Part shown: piece by piece, positions 18,610-27,531 of the stretch | How the letters are laid out: each line of letters starts with the position of its first letter | Position numbering within the stretch: the stretch's first letter is position 1 | Notes under the pieces: generated by a model | Told to the model about the DNA's origin: nothing | The model's database searches: none | The model's input: only the letters and a program-made list of their open reading frames with translations | Made by a program: the position numbers and the translations under genes | DNA from: Bacteroides fragilis NCTC 9343 | Lineage (GTDB): Bacteria > Bacteroidota > Bacteroidia > Bacteroidales > Bacteroidaceae | Reading direction: 5' to 3' | Assembly (NCBI RefSeq): GCF_000025985.1 | Contig: NC_003228.3 | Span: 3,534,001 to 3,598,000 of the forward strand | Length of the DNA: 64,000 nt

Positions 18610-20561
18610 AGCGACTGATACTTATCATCATAGTATGTTGCCGAGCCTTAGGATGGTGTCATGCAAATACACAAACGGAAACGGACAGCCTGTATCGGGT
18701 GGCACAGTCACTTCCGCATGACTCGACTCGTCTGGAAATGTTCAAGAGACTGGCACAAATAGAGCAACTGACTCCCAGGTGTATCACCTTCTCGGGTCTG
18801 TTGCGCGAGGAAGCCACCTTGCAGAAGAATGACAGATACAACACCATAGCCGCCTATCTGCACACAGTGTACTACTATAACCAAAACAACCGGGACAGCG
18901 TAAAAAAATGGCTTGACACAATGGAGCCTTATGCCCGCAAATCGCAAACCTGGGATCTCTATTTCGATGCGCTCCGCTTTCAGATAGACCTCTGCACCTA
19001 CGAAGAGCAGTATGAACTTGCCATCAACGAAGCGAACCTGATGTACGAAAGAGCCCAAAAAGTGAACTGCGCCCGCGGACTGATCGGAGCAAAACAATGC
19101 TTGGGCAACGTCTATATCAGTACAGAGAGATGGGACGAAGGAATGAAAGCATTGGAAGCTGCCTATCAACTCTCTTTACAAACAGATAATGCGGTAGTAC
19201 GAATCTCGATTCTCTGTCAACTGATTTCCATAACCAAGGATCAGAAAAACAACCAATTACTCTCCGAATACCTTGCGAAGCTAAAAGAAACACTGCATCA
19301 CCATACCTCCACGAACCCGATGCTCAAAGAGGCATTTTATGATGTTTACCTGTTCTGCGAAGTATATTACACCTATTATTATCTATATGCAGGCCAGCCG
19401 GAACAAGCACATAAAAATCTGGTTAAAGCGGGTAAATTTCTCAATGGCAACACCTTCTTTCTCTACAGGGTGCTCTATTACGATGCCTATGCAGCATACT
19501 TCCGGGCTTGCAAAGCGTATGACCGGGCACTTGCCAAGATAGACTCCACCATCATGCTGCTGCAAGAGGACTTCAACAGCAATTACATCCACCAAAAATT
19601 GACAAAAGCCGACCTCCTGGCAGAAGCCGGACGAAGTGCGGAAGCCATTCCCCTGTACATCGAAACGCTCCATCTTAAAGACTCTATCGAAACGACCGTT
19701 CTCGACAAACAGATGCAACAGATAAAAGCCAAATACAACATCGACAAAGTGGCATTGGAAGAGGAACGGCTGAAAAGCTACATCCAACTCGGCACCTTAA
19801 TAGTGGTGGTCATTATCCTGATAATTCTGGTTGCTTTCATGCTCCGCATTTCACACGTACGCAAGGCTTTGGAACGATCGGAAAAAGAAACACGGGAAAC
19901 AACCCGCATGGCGGAAGAAGCCAACGAAATGAAAAATCGCTTTTTGTCGAACATAAGCTATCACATCCGCATCCCGCTGAACGGTGTAGTGGGTTTCTCA
20001 CAATTGATAGCCTCCGAACCCAACATGCCCGATGAGCTCCGTAAAGAATACTCTTCCATCATTCAGAAGAACTCCGAAGAATTGATGCGCCTGGTTAATG
20101 ATGTACTTGATTTATCACGGCTCGAAGCCGGTATGATGAAGTTCAACATTCAGGAGTACGGACTGGCGGAACTCTGCAATGAAGCTACCTATATGGCGCG
20201 CATGCATAGTGAAGGGTGTACCGTCATCCGGTTGGAAAACGAAATTGACACAGACCTGAACATCCGGGTAGACACCGTCCGTTTCACACAGGCGTTGCTG
20301 AGTGCACTGACATATCCGCAGAAGTACAAAGAAAAACGGGAAATCGACTTTAAGGTGACACTCGACACGGAGAAGAACTTCATCAACTTCCGCATCACCA
20401 ACTCTCCGCTGGCTGACGAAAGATTTACTTCGCAAGAGGTATGCATCCGTCACGAAATCAACCGCCTGCTATTTGAGTATTTCGGAGGAAACTACAAAGT
20501 ACAGACAAATCCGGACGGAAAGCCGACCATCCTCTTCACGTTTCCCTCAGGAAGAAATTGA
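18606..20561 (+). CDS. Degenerate histidine kinase paralogue (likely pseudokinase)
   Basis: 651 aa with the same plan as the previous gene: signal peptide, TPR-like helices (about 30-380), a membrane helix at about 395-413 and a kinase-like C-terminus. Aligning by eye to the upstream kinase, the H-box reads SNISYHIRIPLNG, so Tyr452 replaces the phosphoacceptor His and His453 sits where Glu is normal. The N-box Asn is Tyr570 (ALTYPQKY), the G1 Asp is Asn599 (ITNSPLAD), and the G2 glycine loop is missing. ATP binding and autophosphorylation are therefore doubtful, although the frame is intact. It overlaps the upstream kinase by ATGA, suggesting the two proteins are made together and may heterodimerise. 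Confidence 0.88.
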   Translation: MKRLILIIIVCCRALGWCHANTQTETDSLYRVAQSLPHDSTRLEMFKRLAQIEQLTPRCITFSGLLREEATLQKNDRYNTIAAYLHTVYYYNQNNRDSVKKWLDTMEPYARKSQTWDLYFDALRFQIDLCTYEEQYELAINEANLMYERAQKVNCARGLIGAKQCLGNVYISTERWDEGMKALEAAYQLSLQTDNAVVRISILCQLISITKDQKNNQLLSEYLAKLKETLHHHTSTNPMLKEAFYDVYLFCEVYYTYYYLYAGQPEQAHKNLVKAGKFLNGNTFFLYRVLYYDAYAAYFRACKAYDRALAKIDSTIMLLQEDFNSNYIHQKLTKADLLAEAGRSAEAIPLYIETLHLKDSIETTVLDKQMQQIKAKYNIDKVALEEERLKSYIQLGTLIVVVIILIILVAFMLRISHVRKALERSEKETRETTRMAEEANEMKNRFLSNISYHIRIPLNGVVGFSQLIASEPNMPDELRKEYSSIIQKNSEELMRLVNDVLDLSRLEAGMMKFNIQEYGLAELCNEATYMARMHSEGCTVIRLENEIDTDLNIRVDTVRFTQALLSALTYPQKYKEKREIDFKVTLDTEKNFINFRITNSPLADERFTSQEVCIRHEINRLLFEYFGGNYKVQTNPDGKPTILFTFPSGRN

Positions 20562-20601
20562 CTTCTTCCCCTATCCGCTCGTCTACTTCTACAGAAAGTT
20601 G

Positions 20602-20609
20602 TATCTTTG
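20602..20609 (+). promoter_or_regulatory. -7 promoter box of the MATE gene
   Basis: TATCTTTG about 27 bp before the chosen MATE start. It supports independent transcription from the kinase pair and argues against the frame's upstream ATG at 20558. Confidence 0.6.
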
Positions 20610-20635
20610 CAACCTGCAAACTTAAACCCTTCTTT

Positions 20636-21958
20636 ATGTATACCAACAAACAGATCTGGAGTGTCAGTTACCCGATTCTCCTGAGCTTGCTTGCGCAAAA
20701 TGTCATCAACGTCACCGACACTGCCTTTCTGGGACGTGTCAGTGAGATAGCCCTCGGTGCTTCTGCCATGGGTGGGCTTTTCTATATTTGTATTTTCACC
20801 ATTGCCTTCGGATTCAGCACCGGTTCCCAGATCGTCATTGCCCGCCGCAACGGTGAAGCACGTTACGGCGATGTAGGTCCGGTCATGATTCAGGGAGTCT
20901 TGTTCCTGTTGGTCATGGCTCTCCTGCTCTTCGGATTCACCAAAGCGTTCGGCGGAAACATCATGCGCCTGCTGGTCTCTTCCGAAAGCATTTATGATGC
21001 CACGATGGAGTTTCTCGACTGGCGCATCTTCGGGTTCTTCTTCTCATTTGTCAACGTGATGTTCCGGGCACTCTACATCGGAATCACCCGCACCAAGGTG
21101 CTCACCATCAATGCAGTGGTTATGGCGCTGACCAATGTGGTACTGGACTATGCCCTGATATTCGGACACTTCGGGCTTCCGGAAATGGGCATCAAAGGAG
21201 CAGCCATTGCTTCCGTAATCGCCGAAGCGGCTTCTCTGCTCTTTTTCCTGATTTATACGTACATCACCGTCAACCTGAAAAAGTATGGCCTCAACCGCTT
21301 GCGGTCGTTCGACCCGGTTTTGTTGATGCGCATTCTCAGTATATCGTGCTTCACCATGCTTCAGTATTTCCTGTCGATGGCCACCTGGTTTGTTTTCTTT
21401 GTGGCAGTGGAGAGGTTGGGACAGCGCGAACTCGCTATTGCCAACATCGTGAGAAGCATCTACATCGTTATGCTGATTCCGGTAAATGCACTGGCCACCA
21501 CGACCAACAGCCTGGTGAGCAACGCCATCGGCGCGGGAGGCATCAACTACGTGATGCCGTTGATAAACAAAATCGGGCGCTTCTCTTTCCTGATCATGCT
21601 GGGACTGGTCATCATAACCGCCCTGTTCCCACAAGCATTGCTCTCGGTATACACCAACGAAACGGCATTGATCAATGAATCGGTATCATCGGTATATGTC
21701 ATCTGCGTGGCCATGCTGATTGCCTCTGTTGCTAACGTCGTCTTCAACGGAATATCGGGTACAGGCAATACTCAAGCAGCCCTGATGCTCGAAGCCATCA
21801 CGATTGCAATCTACGGATCGTACATCATTTTCATCGGAATGTGGGTGAAAGCTCCCATCGAATGGTGCTTTACGATTGAGATTCTGTACTATACACTGTT
21901 GCTCGCCACAAGCTATATTTATTTCAAAAAAGCAAAATGGCAGAACAAAAAGATATAA
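20636..21958 (+). CDS. MATE-family efflux transporter
   Basis: 440 aa from the ATG at 20636 (MYTNKQIWSVSYPILLSLLAQN). The frame is open to 20558, but that extension holds the promoter box. Twelve predicted membrane helices in two halves, with the MATE opening WSVSYPILLSLLAQNVINVTDTAFLGRVSE and GTGNTQAALMLEA late in the protein. Such proteins export cationic drugs, dyes or metabolites using Na+ or H+; the substrate is unknown. It lies between the kinase pair and ffh on the same strand. Confidence 0.9.
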   Translation: MYTNKQIWSVSYPILLSLLAQNVINVTDTAFLGRVSEIALGASAMGGLFYICIFTIAFGFSTGSQIVIARRNGEARYGDVGPVMIQGVLFLLVMALLLFGFTKAFGGNIMRLLVSSESIYDATMEFLDWRIFGFFFSFVNVMFRALYIGITRTKVLTINAVVMALTNVVLDYALIFGHFGLPEMGIKGAAIASVIAEAASLLFFLIYTYITVNLKKYGLNRLRSFDPVLLMRILSISCFTMLQYFLSMATWFVFFVAVERLGQRELAIANIVRSIYIVMLIPVNALATTTNSLVSNAIGAGGINYVMPLINKIGRFSFLIMLGLVIITALFPQALLSVYTNETALINESVSSVYVICVAMLIASVANVVFNGISGTGNTQAALMLEAITIAIYGSYIIFIGMWVKAPIEWCFTIEILYYTLLLATSYIYFKKAKWQNKKI

Positions 21959-21975
21959 AGTACGAGAGATTTTTG

Positions 21976-21983
21976 TACATTTG
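21976..21983 (+). promoter_or_regulatory. -7 promoter box of ffh
   Basis: TACATTTG followed by C, 13 bp upstream of an inverted-repeat element. If used, the element is transcribed as part of the ffh leader. Confidence 0.55.
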
Positions 21984-21995
21984 CGGCTGATTTCA

Positions 21996-22070
21996 CCGCA
22001 GATTGCACAGATTAGCACAGATATTCTCTATGTCAGATATAAAATCCGTGTCGATCCGTACAATTTGCGG
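21996..22070. repeat. Dispersed inverted-repeat element A (ffh leader)
   Basis: Two imperfect 27-nt arms (21996-22022 and 22044-22070) pair with about 20 matches around a 21-nt loop. The left arm is built on CACAGATT-type units preceded by TTTCACCG. It is the most diverged member of the family seen at 48567, 60986 and 62633. It lies in the predicted ffh leader. Confidence 0.7.
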
Positions 22071-22109
22071 CGGGCTTTACACATCATTAGTAATTCATAA
22101 TTCAAAGAT

Positions 22110-23429
22110 ATGTTCGACAATTTAAGCGAAAGACTCGAAAGGTCGTTTAAGATTCTGAAAGGTGAAGGCAAAATCACCGAGATCAACGTAGCAGAAACCC
22201 TGAAAGACGTGCGCAAGGCACTGCTCGATGCCGACGTTAACTATAAAGTAGCCAAAGGATTCACTGATACGGTGAAGGAAAAGGCACTGGGACAGAACGT
22301 GCTCACAGCCGTAAAACCGAGCCAGTTGATGGTGAAGATTGTTCATGACGAACTGACCCAGCTGATGGGTGGAGAAACTGTCGAAATCGACACCAAAGGT
22401 CAGCCGGCAGTCATCCTGATGTCCGGTTTGCAAGGTTCGGGTAAGACCACTTTCTCGGGTAAGCTGGCCCGCATGCTGAAAACCAAGAAGAACAAACGCC
22501 CGTTGCTCGTTGCATGTGACGTTTACCGTCCGGCAGCTATCGAGCAGCTTCGCGTATTGGCCGAACAGATTGACGTACCGATGTACTCGGAGATCGACAG
22601 CAAAGATCCGGTTTCCATCGCCCAGAATGCCATCAAAGAAGCACGTGCCAAGGGATACGATCTGGTAATTGTCGATACGGCCGGACGTCTGGCAGTCGAC
22701 GAACAGATGATGAATGAGATCGCTGCCATCAAAGAAGCCATCCAGCCCAACGAAATTTTGTTCGTGGTAGACTCTATGACCGGACAAGATGCGGTCAACA
22801 CAGCCAAAGAGTTCAACGAACGCCTCGACTTTGACGGCGTGGTGCTGACCAAGCTCGACGGTGATACCCGCGGTGGTGCGGCCCTCTCTATCCGTTCGGT
22901 AGTGAACAAACCTATCAAGTTTGTAGGTACGGGCGAGAAACTCGATGCCATCGACCAGTTCCACCCTGCCCGTATGGCCGACCGTATCCTGGGTATGGGT
23001 GACATCGTTTCGTTGGTGGAACGCGCACAGGAACAATATGACGAAGAAGAAGCTAAACGCCTTCAAAAGAAGATTGCCAAGAACCAATTCGACTTCAACG
23101 ACTTCCTCAGCCAGATCTCCCAGATTAAGAAAATGGGTAATCTGAAAGAGCTCGCTTCAATGATTCCGGGTGTGGGCAAGGCCATCAAAGATATCGATAT
23201 CGACGACAATGCTTTCAAAAGCATCGAAGCCATCATCTACTCCATGACTCCGGAGGAACGCAGCAATCCGGGCATCCTGAACGGTTCGCGCCGTACACGT
23301 ATCGCCAAAGGTAGCGGTACGACTATCCAGGAGGTGAACCGTCTGCTGAAACAGTTTGACCAGACTCGCAAAATGATGAAGATGGTGACCAGCAGCAAGA
23401 TGGGCAAGATGATGCCGAAGATGAAATAA
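22110..23429 (+). CDS. ffh: Signal recognition particle GTPase Ffh
   Basis: 439 aa SRP54. It binds 4.5S RNA and signal peptides and delivers nascent chains to FtsY at the inner membrane. The N-domain starts MFDNLSERLERSFKILKGEGKI; the G-domain has GLQGSGKTTFSGKLA, DTAGRL and TKLDGDTRGG; the C-terminal M-domain ends in a Met-rich SSKMGKMMPKMK. The start is unambiguous. The 4.5S RNA gene was not found nearby. Confidence 0.97.
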   Translation: MFDNLSERLERSFKILKGEGKITEINVAETLKDVRKALLDADVNYKVAKGFTDTVKEKALGQNVLTAVKPSQLMVKIVHDELTQLMGGETVEIDTKGQPAVILMSGLQGSGKTTFSGKLARMLKTKKNKRPLLVACDVYRPAAIEQLRVLAEQIDVPMYSEIDSKDPVSIAQNAIKEARAKGYDLVIVDTAGRLAVDEQMMNEIAAIKEAIQPNEILFVVDSMTGQDAVNTAKEFNERLDFDGVVLTKLDGDTRGGAALSIRSVVNKPIKFVGTGEKLDAIDQFHPARMADRILGMGDIVSLVERAQEQYDEEEAKRLQKKIAKNQFDFNDFLSQISQIKKMGNLKELASMIPGVGKAIKDIDIDDNAFKSIEAIIYSMTPEERSNPGILNGSRRTRIAKGSGTTIQEVNRLLKQFDQTRKMMKMVTSSKMGKMMPKMK

Positions 23430-23453
23430 GACTGCACTTTTCTTCCCGAAAGC

Positions 23454-23484
23454 TTGACTTTGGCTTCGGGATGATGTATCTTTG
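23454..23484 (+). promoter_or_regulatory. Orphan promoter downstream of ffh
   Basis: TTG at 23454-23456, 20-bp spacer, TATCTTTG at 23477-23484. No open reading frame of note follows before a terminator about 40-65 bp further on. It overlaps a short hairpin (23444-23471) that may end the ffh mRNA. Confidence 0.55.
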
Positions 23485-23490
23485 TCTATG

Positions 23491-23556
23491 TAATCATTCA
23501 ATAAATTCAATTAGAATGCAATAGAAGGAGGAAGCCGCTGTTTCCTCCTTTTTTTA
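23491..23556 (+). ncRNA. Candidate small RNA between ffh and a TlpA gene
   Basis: The orphan promoter at 23454-23484 predicts a start near 23491. A terminator (AAGGAGGAA at 23525-23533 pairing with 23542-23550, then a T-run) would end the transcript after about 65 nt. The 5' half is unstructured and A/T-rich; the 3' half is the hairpin, whose left arm resembles a ribosome-binding sequence. Alternatively the hairpin is simply the ffh terminator and the promoter match is chance. Confidence 0.35.
23525..23556 (+). terminator. Rho-independent terminator after ffh
   Basis: 9-bp stem with an 8-nt loop followed by seven T. It ends either ffh or the candidate small RNA. Confidence 0.8.
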
Positions 23557-23799
23557 TGTACCTACCGGAGTAAGAAACCATAACCCGCCGCTTGAAGTCC
23601 CGGAGACGGTTGCTCCACTCCCGAATACCGGCTGCATTGCAGTCAGATGCTTACTGCATTTCAGTAAAACCCCGGCTCTACCCGCATCGGATCCCGGCTC
23701 TATTCCCAGAAGTTCCTCTTTGCCTTCGGAACTCCTCCCCACCCTGTTAATAATCTATAAAGCTACTCTTGACAAAAAACAGGGGATGGTAAATGATAT
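23557..23799. other. Gene-free stretch between ffh terminator and TlpA gene
   Basis: About 240 bp, richer in G+C than most gaps here, with a direct repeat CCCGGCTCTA (near 23672 and 23694) and CTGCATT-type near-repeats around 23628-23660. A 62-codon minus-strand frame lies here but has no start signals. The stretch ends at a TACTTTTG -7 box (23800-23807) for the next gene. Confidence 0.4.
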
Positions 23800-23833
23800 T
23801 ACTTTTGCCTGATACCATAAAAGCATTGAATCA

Positions 23834-24919
23834 ATGAAACACATTCTCTTCACTCTGGCGCTTGCTTCCATAGCCGGGATAGCCAACGCACAACACAATG
23901 GGCACTCCTATACGGTAGAAGGTTTGATAAACGATTCTACCCTGAACGGACAGACACTCTATATCAGCCGTTATGACGACGGAATGAAAGTGGATAGCAC
24001 GCAAGTGACCAACGGGCAATTTAAATTCACCGGAAAAGCGGACATCCCCTGTTTTTGCCGCATCGATGCGGGGAGAGAGTATGCCAACTTCATCCTCGAA
24101 GGGGGCAACATCCAGGTCAATGTACTGACTCACAATGACCCGAAGGGAACGCCAATGAATGAGGAGTATACCCACATATCTGATAAGACATCCGAGCTGG
24201 TCACAGAGTTGAGAAAAAGACATGCGGCCATCGAACAGCAAACAGAAGACAAATCGGAACAACTCCGGCTTAAAAAAGAATACGCCGATACTTACTGGCA
24301 TCCGACTTATACCCGACTATACAAAGACATGTTTATGAAGAACCCGGACAATGCACTCGGAGAGTTTGCCATCAGAGAGCTTGCCATGTGCGCTTTGCCC
24401 GAAGAGATGGACACCATATTTGCGGCTTCCGGCCCCTGGTTGAAGTCACTGAGCGTATATCACCGCATCGAAAAGCAGTTTCAAGGCATGAAAGCGACGG
24501 CAGTAGGACAAAAGTTTACCGACTTCAGCGGTAAGACCATAGACGGCGCCGCAAGCTCTTTATCCGATTTTGTGGGCAAAGGTCAATACACTTTGGTAGA
24601 TTTCTGGGCAAGCTGGTGTGGCCCCTGCCGTTCCGAATCGCCTCATATAGCCGAACTCTACAACACATACAAAGACAAAGGACTGACTGTTCTGGGAGTA
24701 GCAGTCTGGGACAAACCGGAAAATACCAAAAAAGCGATCAAGGAACTCAATATCGACTGGCCGCAAATTATCGACACCGGTATGACGCCCATGGATCTGT
24801 ACGGTGTAAAAGGTATCCCTTTCATCCTCCTCTTCGGACCTGACGGAACCATCATCGCACGTGACCTCAGAGGAGAAGGAATGAAAAATAAAGTAGCCGA
24901 AGTACTAAACAATAAATAA
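23834..24919 (+). CDS. TlpA-like thioredoxin with N-terminal DUF4369-type domain
   Basis: 361 aa, exported (signal peptide to about Ala19, IANAQ). Residues about 27-120 form a beta domain of the DUF4369 type (YTVEGLINDSTLNGQTLYISRYDDG); the C-terminal about 140 residues are a TlpA thioredoxin fold with active site WASWCGPCRSESPH and the cis-proline loop VKGIPFILLF. Such proteins are periplasmic disulfide reductases or chaperone-like redox proteins of Bacteroidetes; the partner is unknown. A TACTTTTG promoter box lies at 23800-23807. folD follows 19 bp later, so the two may share a transcript. Confidence 0.9.
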   Translation: MKHILFTLALASIAGIANAQHNGHSYTVEGLINDSTLNGQTLYISRYDDGMKVDSTQVTNGQFKFTGKADIPCFCRIDAGREYANFILEGGNIQVNVLTHNDPKGTPMNEEYTHISDKTSELVTELRKRHAAIEQQTEDKSEQLRLKKEYADTYWHPTYTRLYKDMFMKNPDNALGEFAIRELAMCALPEEMDTIFAASGPWLKSLSVYHRIEKQFQGMKATAVGQKFTDFSGKTIDGAASSLSDFVGKGQYTLVDFWASWCGPCRSESPHIAELYNTYKDKGLTVLGVAVWDKPENTKKAIKELNIDWPQIIDTGMTPMDLYGVKGIPFILLFGPDGTIIARDLRGEGMKNKVAEVLNNK

Positions 24920-24938
24920 CTCAATAAACGAATAAGAA

Positions 24939-25820
24939 ATGACACTGATTGATGGAAAAGCCATCTCCGAACAAGTAAAGCAGGAGATTGCAGCCGAAGT
25001 GGCAGAAATAGTGGCTCATGGAGGCAAACGCCCTCATCTGGCAGCCATCCTCGTAGGACACGACGGAGGCAGCGAGACATATGTAGCCGCCAAAGTAAAA
25101 GCTTGCGAAGTGTGCGGATTCAAGTCGTCACTGATCCGTTACGAAAGTGATGTGACAGAGGACGAGCTGCTTGCCAAAGTACGCGAACTGAATGAAGATG
25201 ACGATGTAGACGGATTTATCGTACAACTTCCGTTGCCCAAACACATCTCCGAACAAAAAGTGATTGAGACCATCGATTACCGCAAAGATGTGGACGGATT
25301 TCACCCGATCAATGTAGGACGCATGTCTATCGGACTGCCTTGCTATGTATCGGCCACTCCGAATGGAATCCTCGAACTGCTGAAACGCTACCGGATAGAG
25401 ACATCCGGGAAAAAGTGCGTCGTATTGGGACGCAGCAATATTGTTGGCAAACCGATGGCTGCACTGATGATGCAGAAGGCTTATCCGGGAGACGCTACGG
25501 TGACCGTATGTCACAGCCGCTCAAAAGATCTGGTGAAAGAGTGCCGGGAAGCCGATATCATTATCGCTGCATTGGGACAACCCAATTTCGTAAAGGCGGA
25601 AATGGTGAAAGAAGGTGCCGTGGTCATTGACGTAGGTACCACCCGGGTGCCCGATGCCAGCAAGAAGTCCGGGTTCAAGCTCACAGGAGATGTGAAGTTT
25701 GACGAAGTATCCCCGAAGTGTTCGTTCATCACTCCCGTTCCGGGAGGAGTCGGCCCGATGACCATCGTGTCACTGATGAAAAATACATTGCTGGCAGGTA
25801 AGAAGGCGATCTATCAATAA
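24939..25820 (+). CDS. folD: Bifunctional methylene-THF dehydrogenase/cyclohydrolase
   Basis: 293 aa. Interconverts 5,10-methylene- and 10-formyl-tetrahydrofolate in the cytosol. Recognised by [17 protein letters not shown] (with the catalytic Lys), the VQLPLPKHI segment, [11 protein letters not shown] for NADP binding and [10 protein letters not shown] near the C-terminus. It follows the TlpA-like gene closely and precedes a hairpin at 25828. It has a pathway link to metH, but not a positional one. Confidence 0.97.
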   Translation: MTLIDGKAISEQVKQEIAAEVAEIVAHGGKRPHLAAILVGHDGGSETYVAAKVKACEVCGFKSSLIRYESDVTEDELLAKVRELNEDDDVDGFIVQLPLPKHISEQKVIETIDYRKDVDGFHPINVGRMSIGLPCYVSATPNGILELLKRYRIETSGKKCVVLGRSNIVGKPMAALMMQKAYPGDATVTVCHSRSKDLVKECREADIIIAALGQPNFVKAEMVKEGAVVIDVGTTRVPDASKKSGFKLTGDVKFDEVSPKCSFITPVPGGVGPMTIVSLMKNTLLAGKKAIYQ

Positions 25821-25827
25821 CCCATTC

Positions 25828-25861
25828 CTCCGTTTCCCTCTTCATAGAGGGGGAAACGGAG
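25828..25861 (+). terminator. Probable terminator after folD
   Basis: CTCCGTTTCCCTC pairs with GAGGGGGAAACGGAG across a short loop. It is followed by AATTTGCTTTTC, only a weak U-tract, so termination may be partial. Confidence 0.55.
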
Positions 25862-25887
25862 AATTTGCTTTTCAATACCTTAGTATC

Positions 25888-27519
25888 ATGAATACGATAT
25901 TTAAAACCACAGGCTTGTGCGTCTTTCTCTTCGCATGTACCCCATGGGCTGCCGCACAAAATTCTTCTATCGACTATCCCTCATATCAAAAAAGAAATAC
26001 CGACGCACTTGAAATCAGCCGGATCGTCCGTAATGACACAGCTACCATTCTGTATATGGATGCTTACTCGCGCCCTAACTATTGGATACGGCTGGCTTCG
26101 GAGCTCTCTCTACACGGGGTGCAAAGCGGGAAGAAATACCCTGTCATCCGATCGCAAGGTTTCGAACTGGACAAGCAGGTATACATGCCGGCTTCGGGCA
26201 ATGTGACGTTTACTCTGCAATTTGCCCCTATCGATCCGCAGGACCGGACGATAGACTTTGTAGAAAGCAACAATGAAGAAGACTTCCGGATCGAGGGAAT
26301 TTGCCTTGACGCATCTGTCCCCAAAAAGAAAGTACACTGCCACCTGGCCGGCAAAATGGCAAACCGACCACAAACCAGTCGCCTGATACTTATAGAAAGC
26401 AACAAGAATACACGCGGTACCCCGTGGATTTCGATACCGGTGCGCAACGGTGTCTTTGAGTACGACTTCTATACCGACCACGAAAAGGCTTACGAGCTTA
26501 TTTGCTGGGACGACCTGTTAAACGGTTGCTGGTATCCGGTCACTTTCTTTGCAGAAAATGGAACGGTATCTTTCACCATATCTGCCATAGACGCACGCCC
26601 ACCCTATCGCATAGAGACCCTCAACTCACTGACGACGGCCCTCCGGCTATTTGAAGCGGAAGGGAAGGATAAGTTCAGTTTCGATGAACTCAACGCACGA
26701 AGAGATACGCTCGAAAAATACGGACGTTTTGAAAGTGAAGCCATGCAAGCACTCTGGAAAAAATTCGATCAGGTGAAAGACAATCCCGAAGAAAGAAACA
26801 AGCTTTTCAGAGAAAGAGACCGCCTGGAAGAAAGTGGCGAAGCATTCACAAAAGAAGCAAAAGCACTTATAAAGGAAAGGGAACAACTCTTTCGGAAAAA
26901 AGTAATTTGGGAAACGGAACAAGCCTCGCAACACCCTTCGCTGGTGGGACTATTTATCCTGAAAATGAAGGTGGAGAACGCACGGAAAGATGAAGACGTC
27001 ACACCCTATCTGGAAGCATTTCAAAAAGTGTATGCCTCCCGCTATCCCGAACATCCTTATACCCGGGAAATGCAAATGTTTATCGACAATAACCAACCCA
27101 AGACGGGAAACCGTTTCATCGACTTCTCCGCTCCCGACCTGAATGGTAACATGGTTCAGTTGTCCGAACAGATACGGGGAAAAGTGGCTCTGATCGACCT
27201 ATGGGCTTCCTGGTGTGGTCCGTGCCGTACGACCTCCAAGCAATTGATTCCCATCTACGAAAAATATAAAGACCGTGGATTCACCGTCATCGGCGTCGCA
27301 CGCGAGCAGAACAGCGATATCCGTATGAGAGAAGCCATACGGAAAGACGGTTATCCCTGGCTGAACCTTATCGAGCTGAATGACGTTCAACAGATCTGGT
27401 CAAAATACCGGATACCGAACGCTGCCGGCGGAACTTTCCTCGTGAACGCCCAAGGAATCATTCTTGCCGTGAACCCTACAGCCGAAGAGGTGGAACGTAT
27501 TCTCCAGAAAGAACTTTAA
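25888..27519 (+). CDS. TlpA-like thioredoxin with long N-terminal extension
   Basis: 543 aa, exported by a signal peptide (MNTIFKTTGLCVFLFACTPWAAAQ). A large N-terminal region (to about 390) begins with a beta-rich part and continues with a charged helical stretch of about 120 residues rich in Glu/Lys/Arg, probably coiled coil. The C-terminal 140 residues are a TlpA fold with WASWCGPCRTTSKQL. The last motif before the C-terminus is the proline loop YRIPNAAGGTFLV, with Ala-Gly replacing the usual single Pro context. The partner is unknown. It starts 68 bp after folD and is followed after 12 bp by the CapA gene. Confidence 0.88.
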   Translation: MNTIFKTTGLCVFLFACTPWAAAQNSSIDYPSYQKRNTDALEISRIVRNDTATILYMDAYSRPNYWIRLASELSLHGVQSGKKYPVIRSQGFELDKQVYMPASGNVTFTLQFAPIDPQDRTIDFVESNNEEDFRIEGICLDASVPKKKVHCHLAGKMANRPQTSRLILIESNKNTRGTPWISIPVRNGVFEYDFYTDHEKAYELICWDDLLNGCWYPVTFFAENGTVSFTISAIDARPPYRIETLNSLTTALRLFEAEGKDKFSFDELNARRDTLEKYGRFESEAMQALWKKFDQVKDNPEERNKLFRERDRLEESGEAFTKEAKALIKEREQLFRKKVIWETEQASQHPSLVGLFILKMKVENARKDEDVTPYLEAFQKVYASRYPEHPYTREMQMFIDNNQPKTGNRFIDFSAPDLNGNMVQLSEQIRGKVALIDLWASWCGPCRTTSKQLIPIYEKYKDRGFTVIGVAREQNSDIRMREAIRKDGYPWLNLIELNDVQQIWSKYRIPNAAGGTFLVNAQGIILAVNPTAEEVERILQKEL

Positions 27520-27531
27520 TATCGGTAATTT

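Noticed and set aside
23554..23742. 62-codon minus-strand frame after ffh
   Set aside because: No promoter, no ribosome site, and it overlaps the ffh terminator; composition not protein-like.
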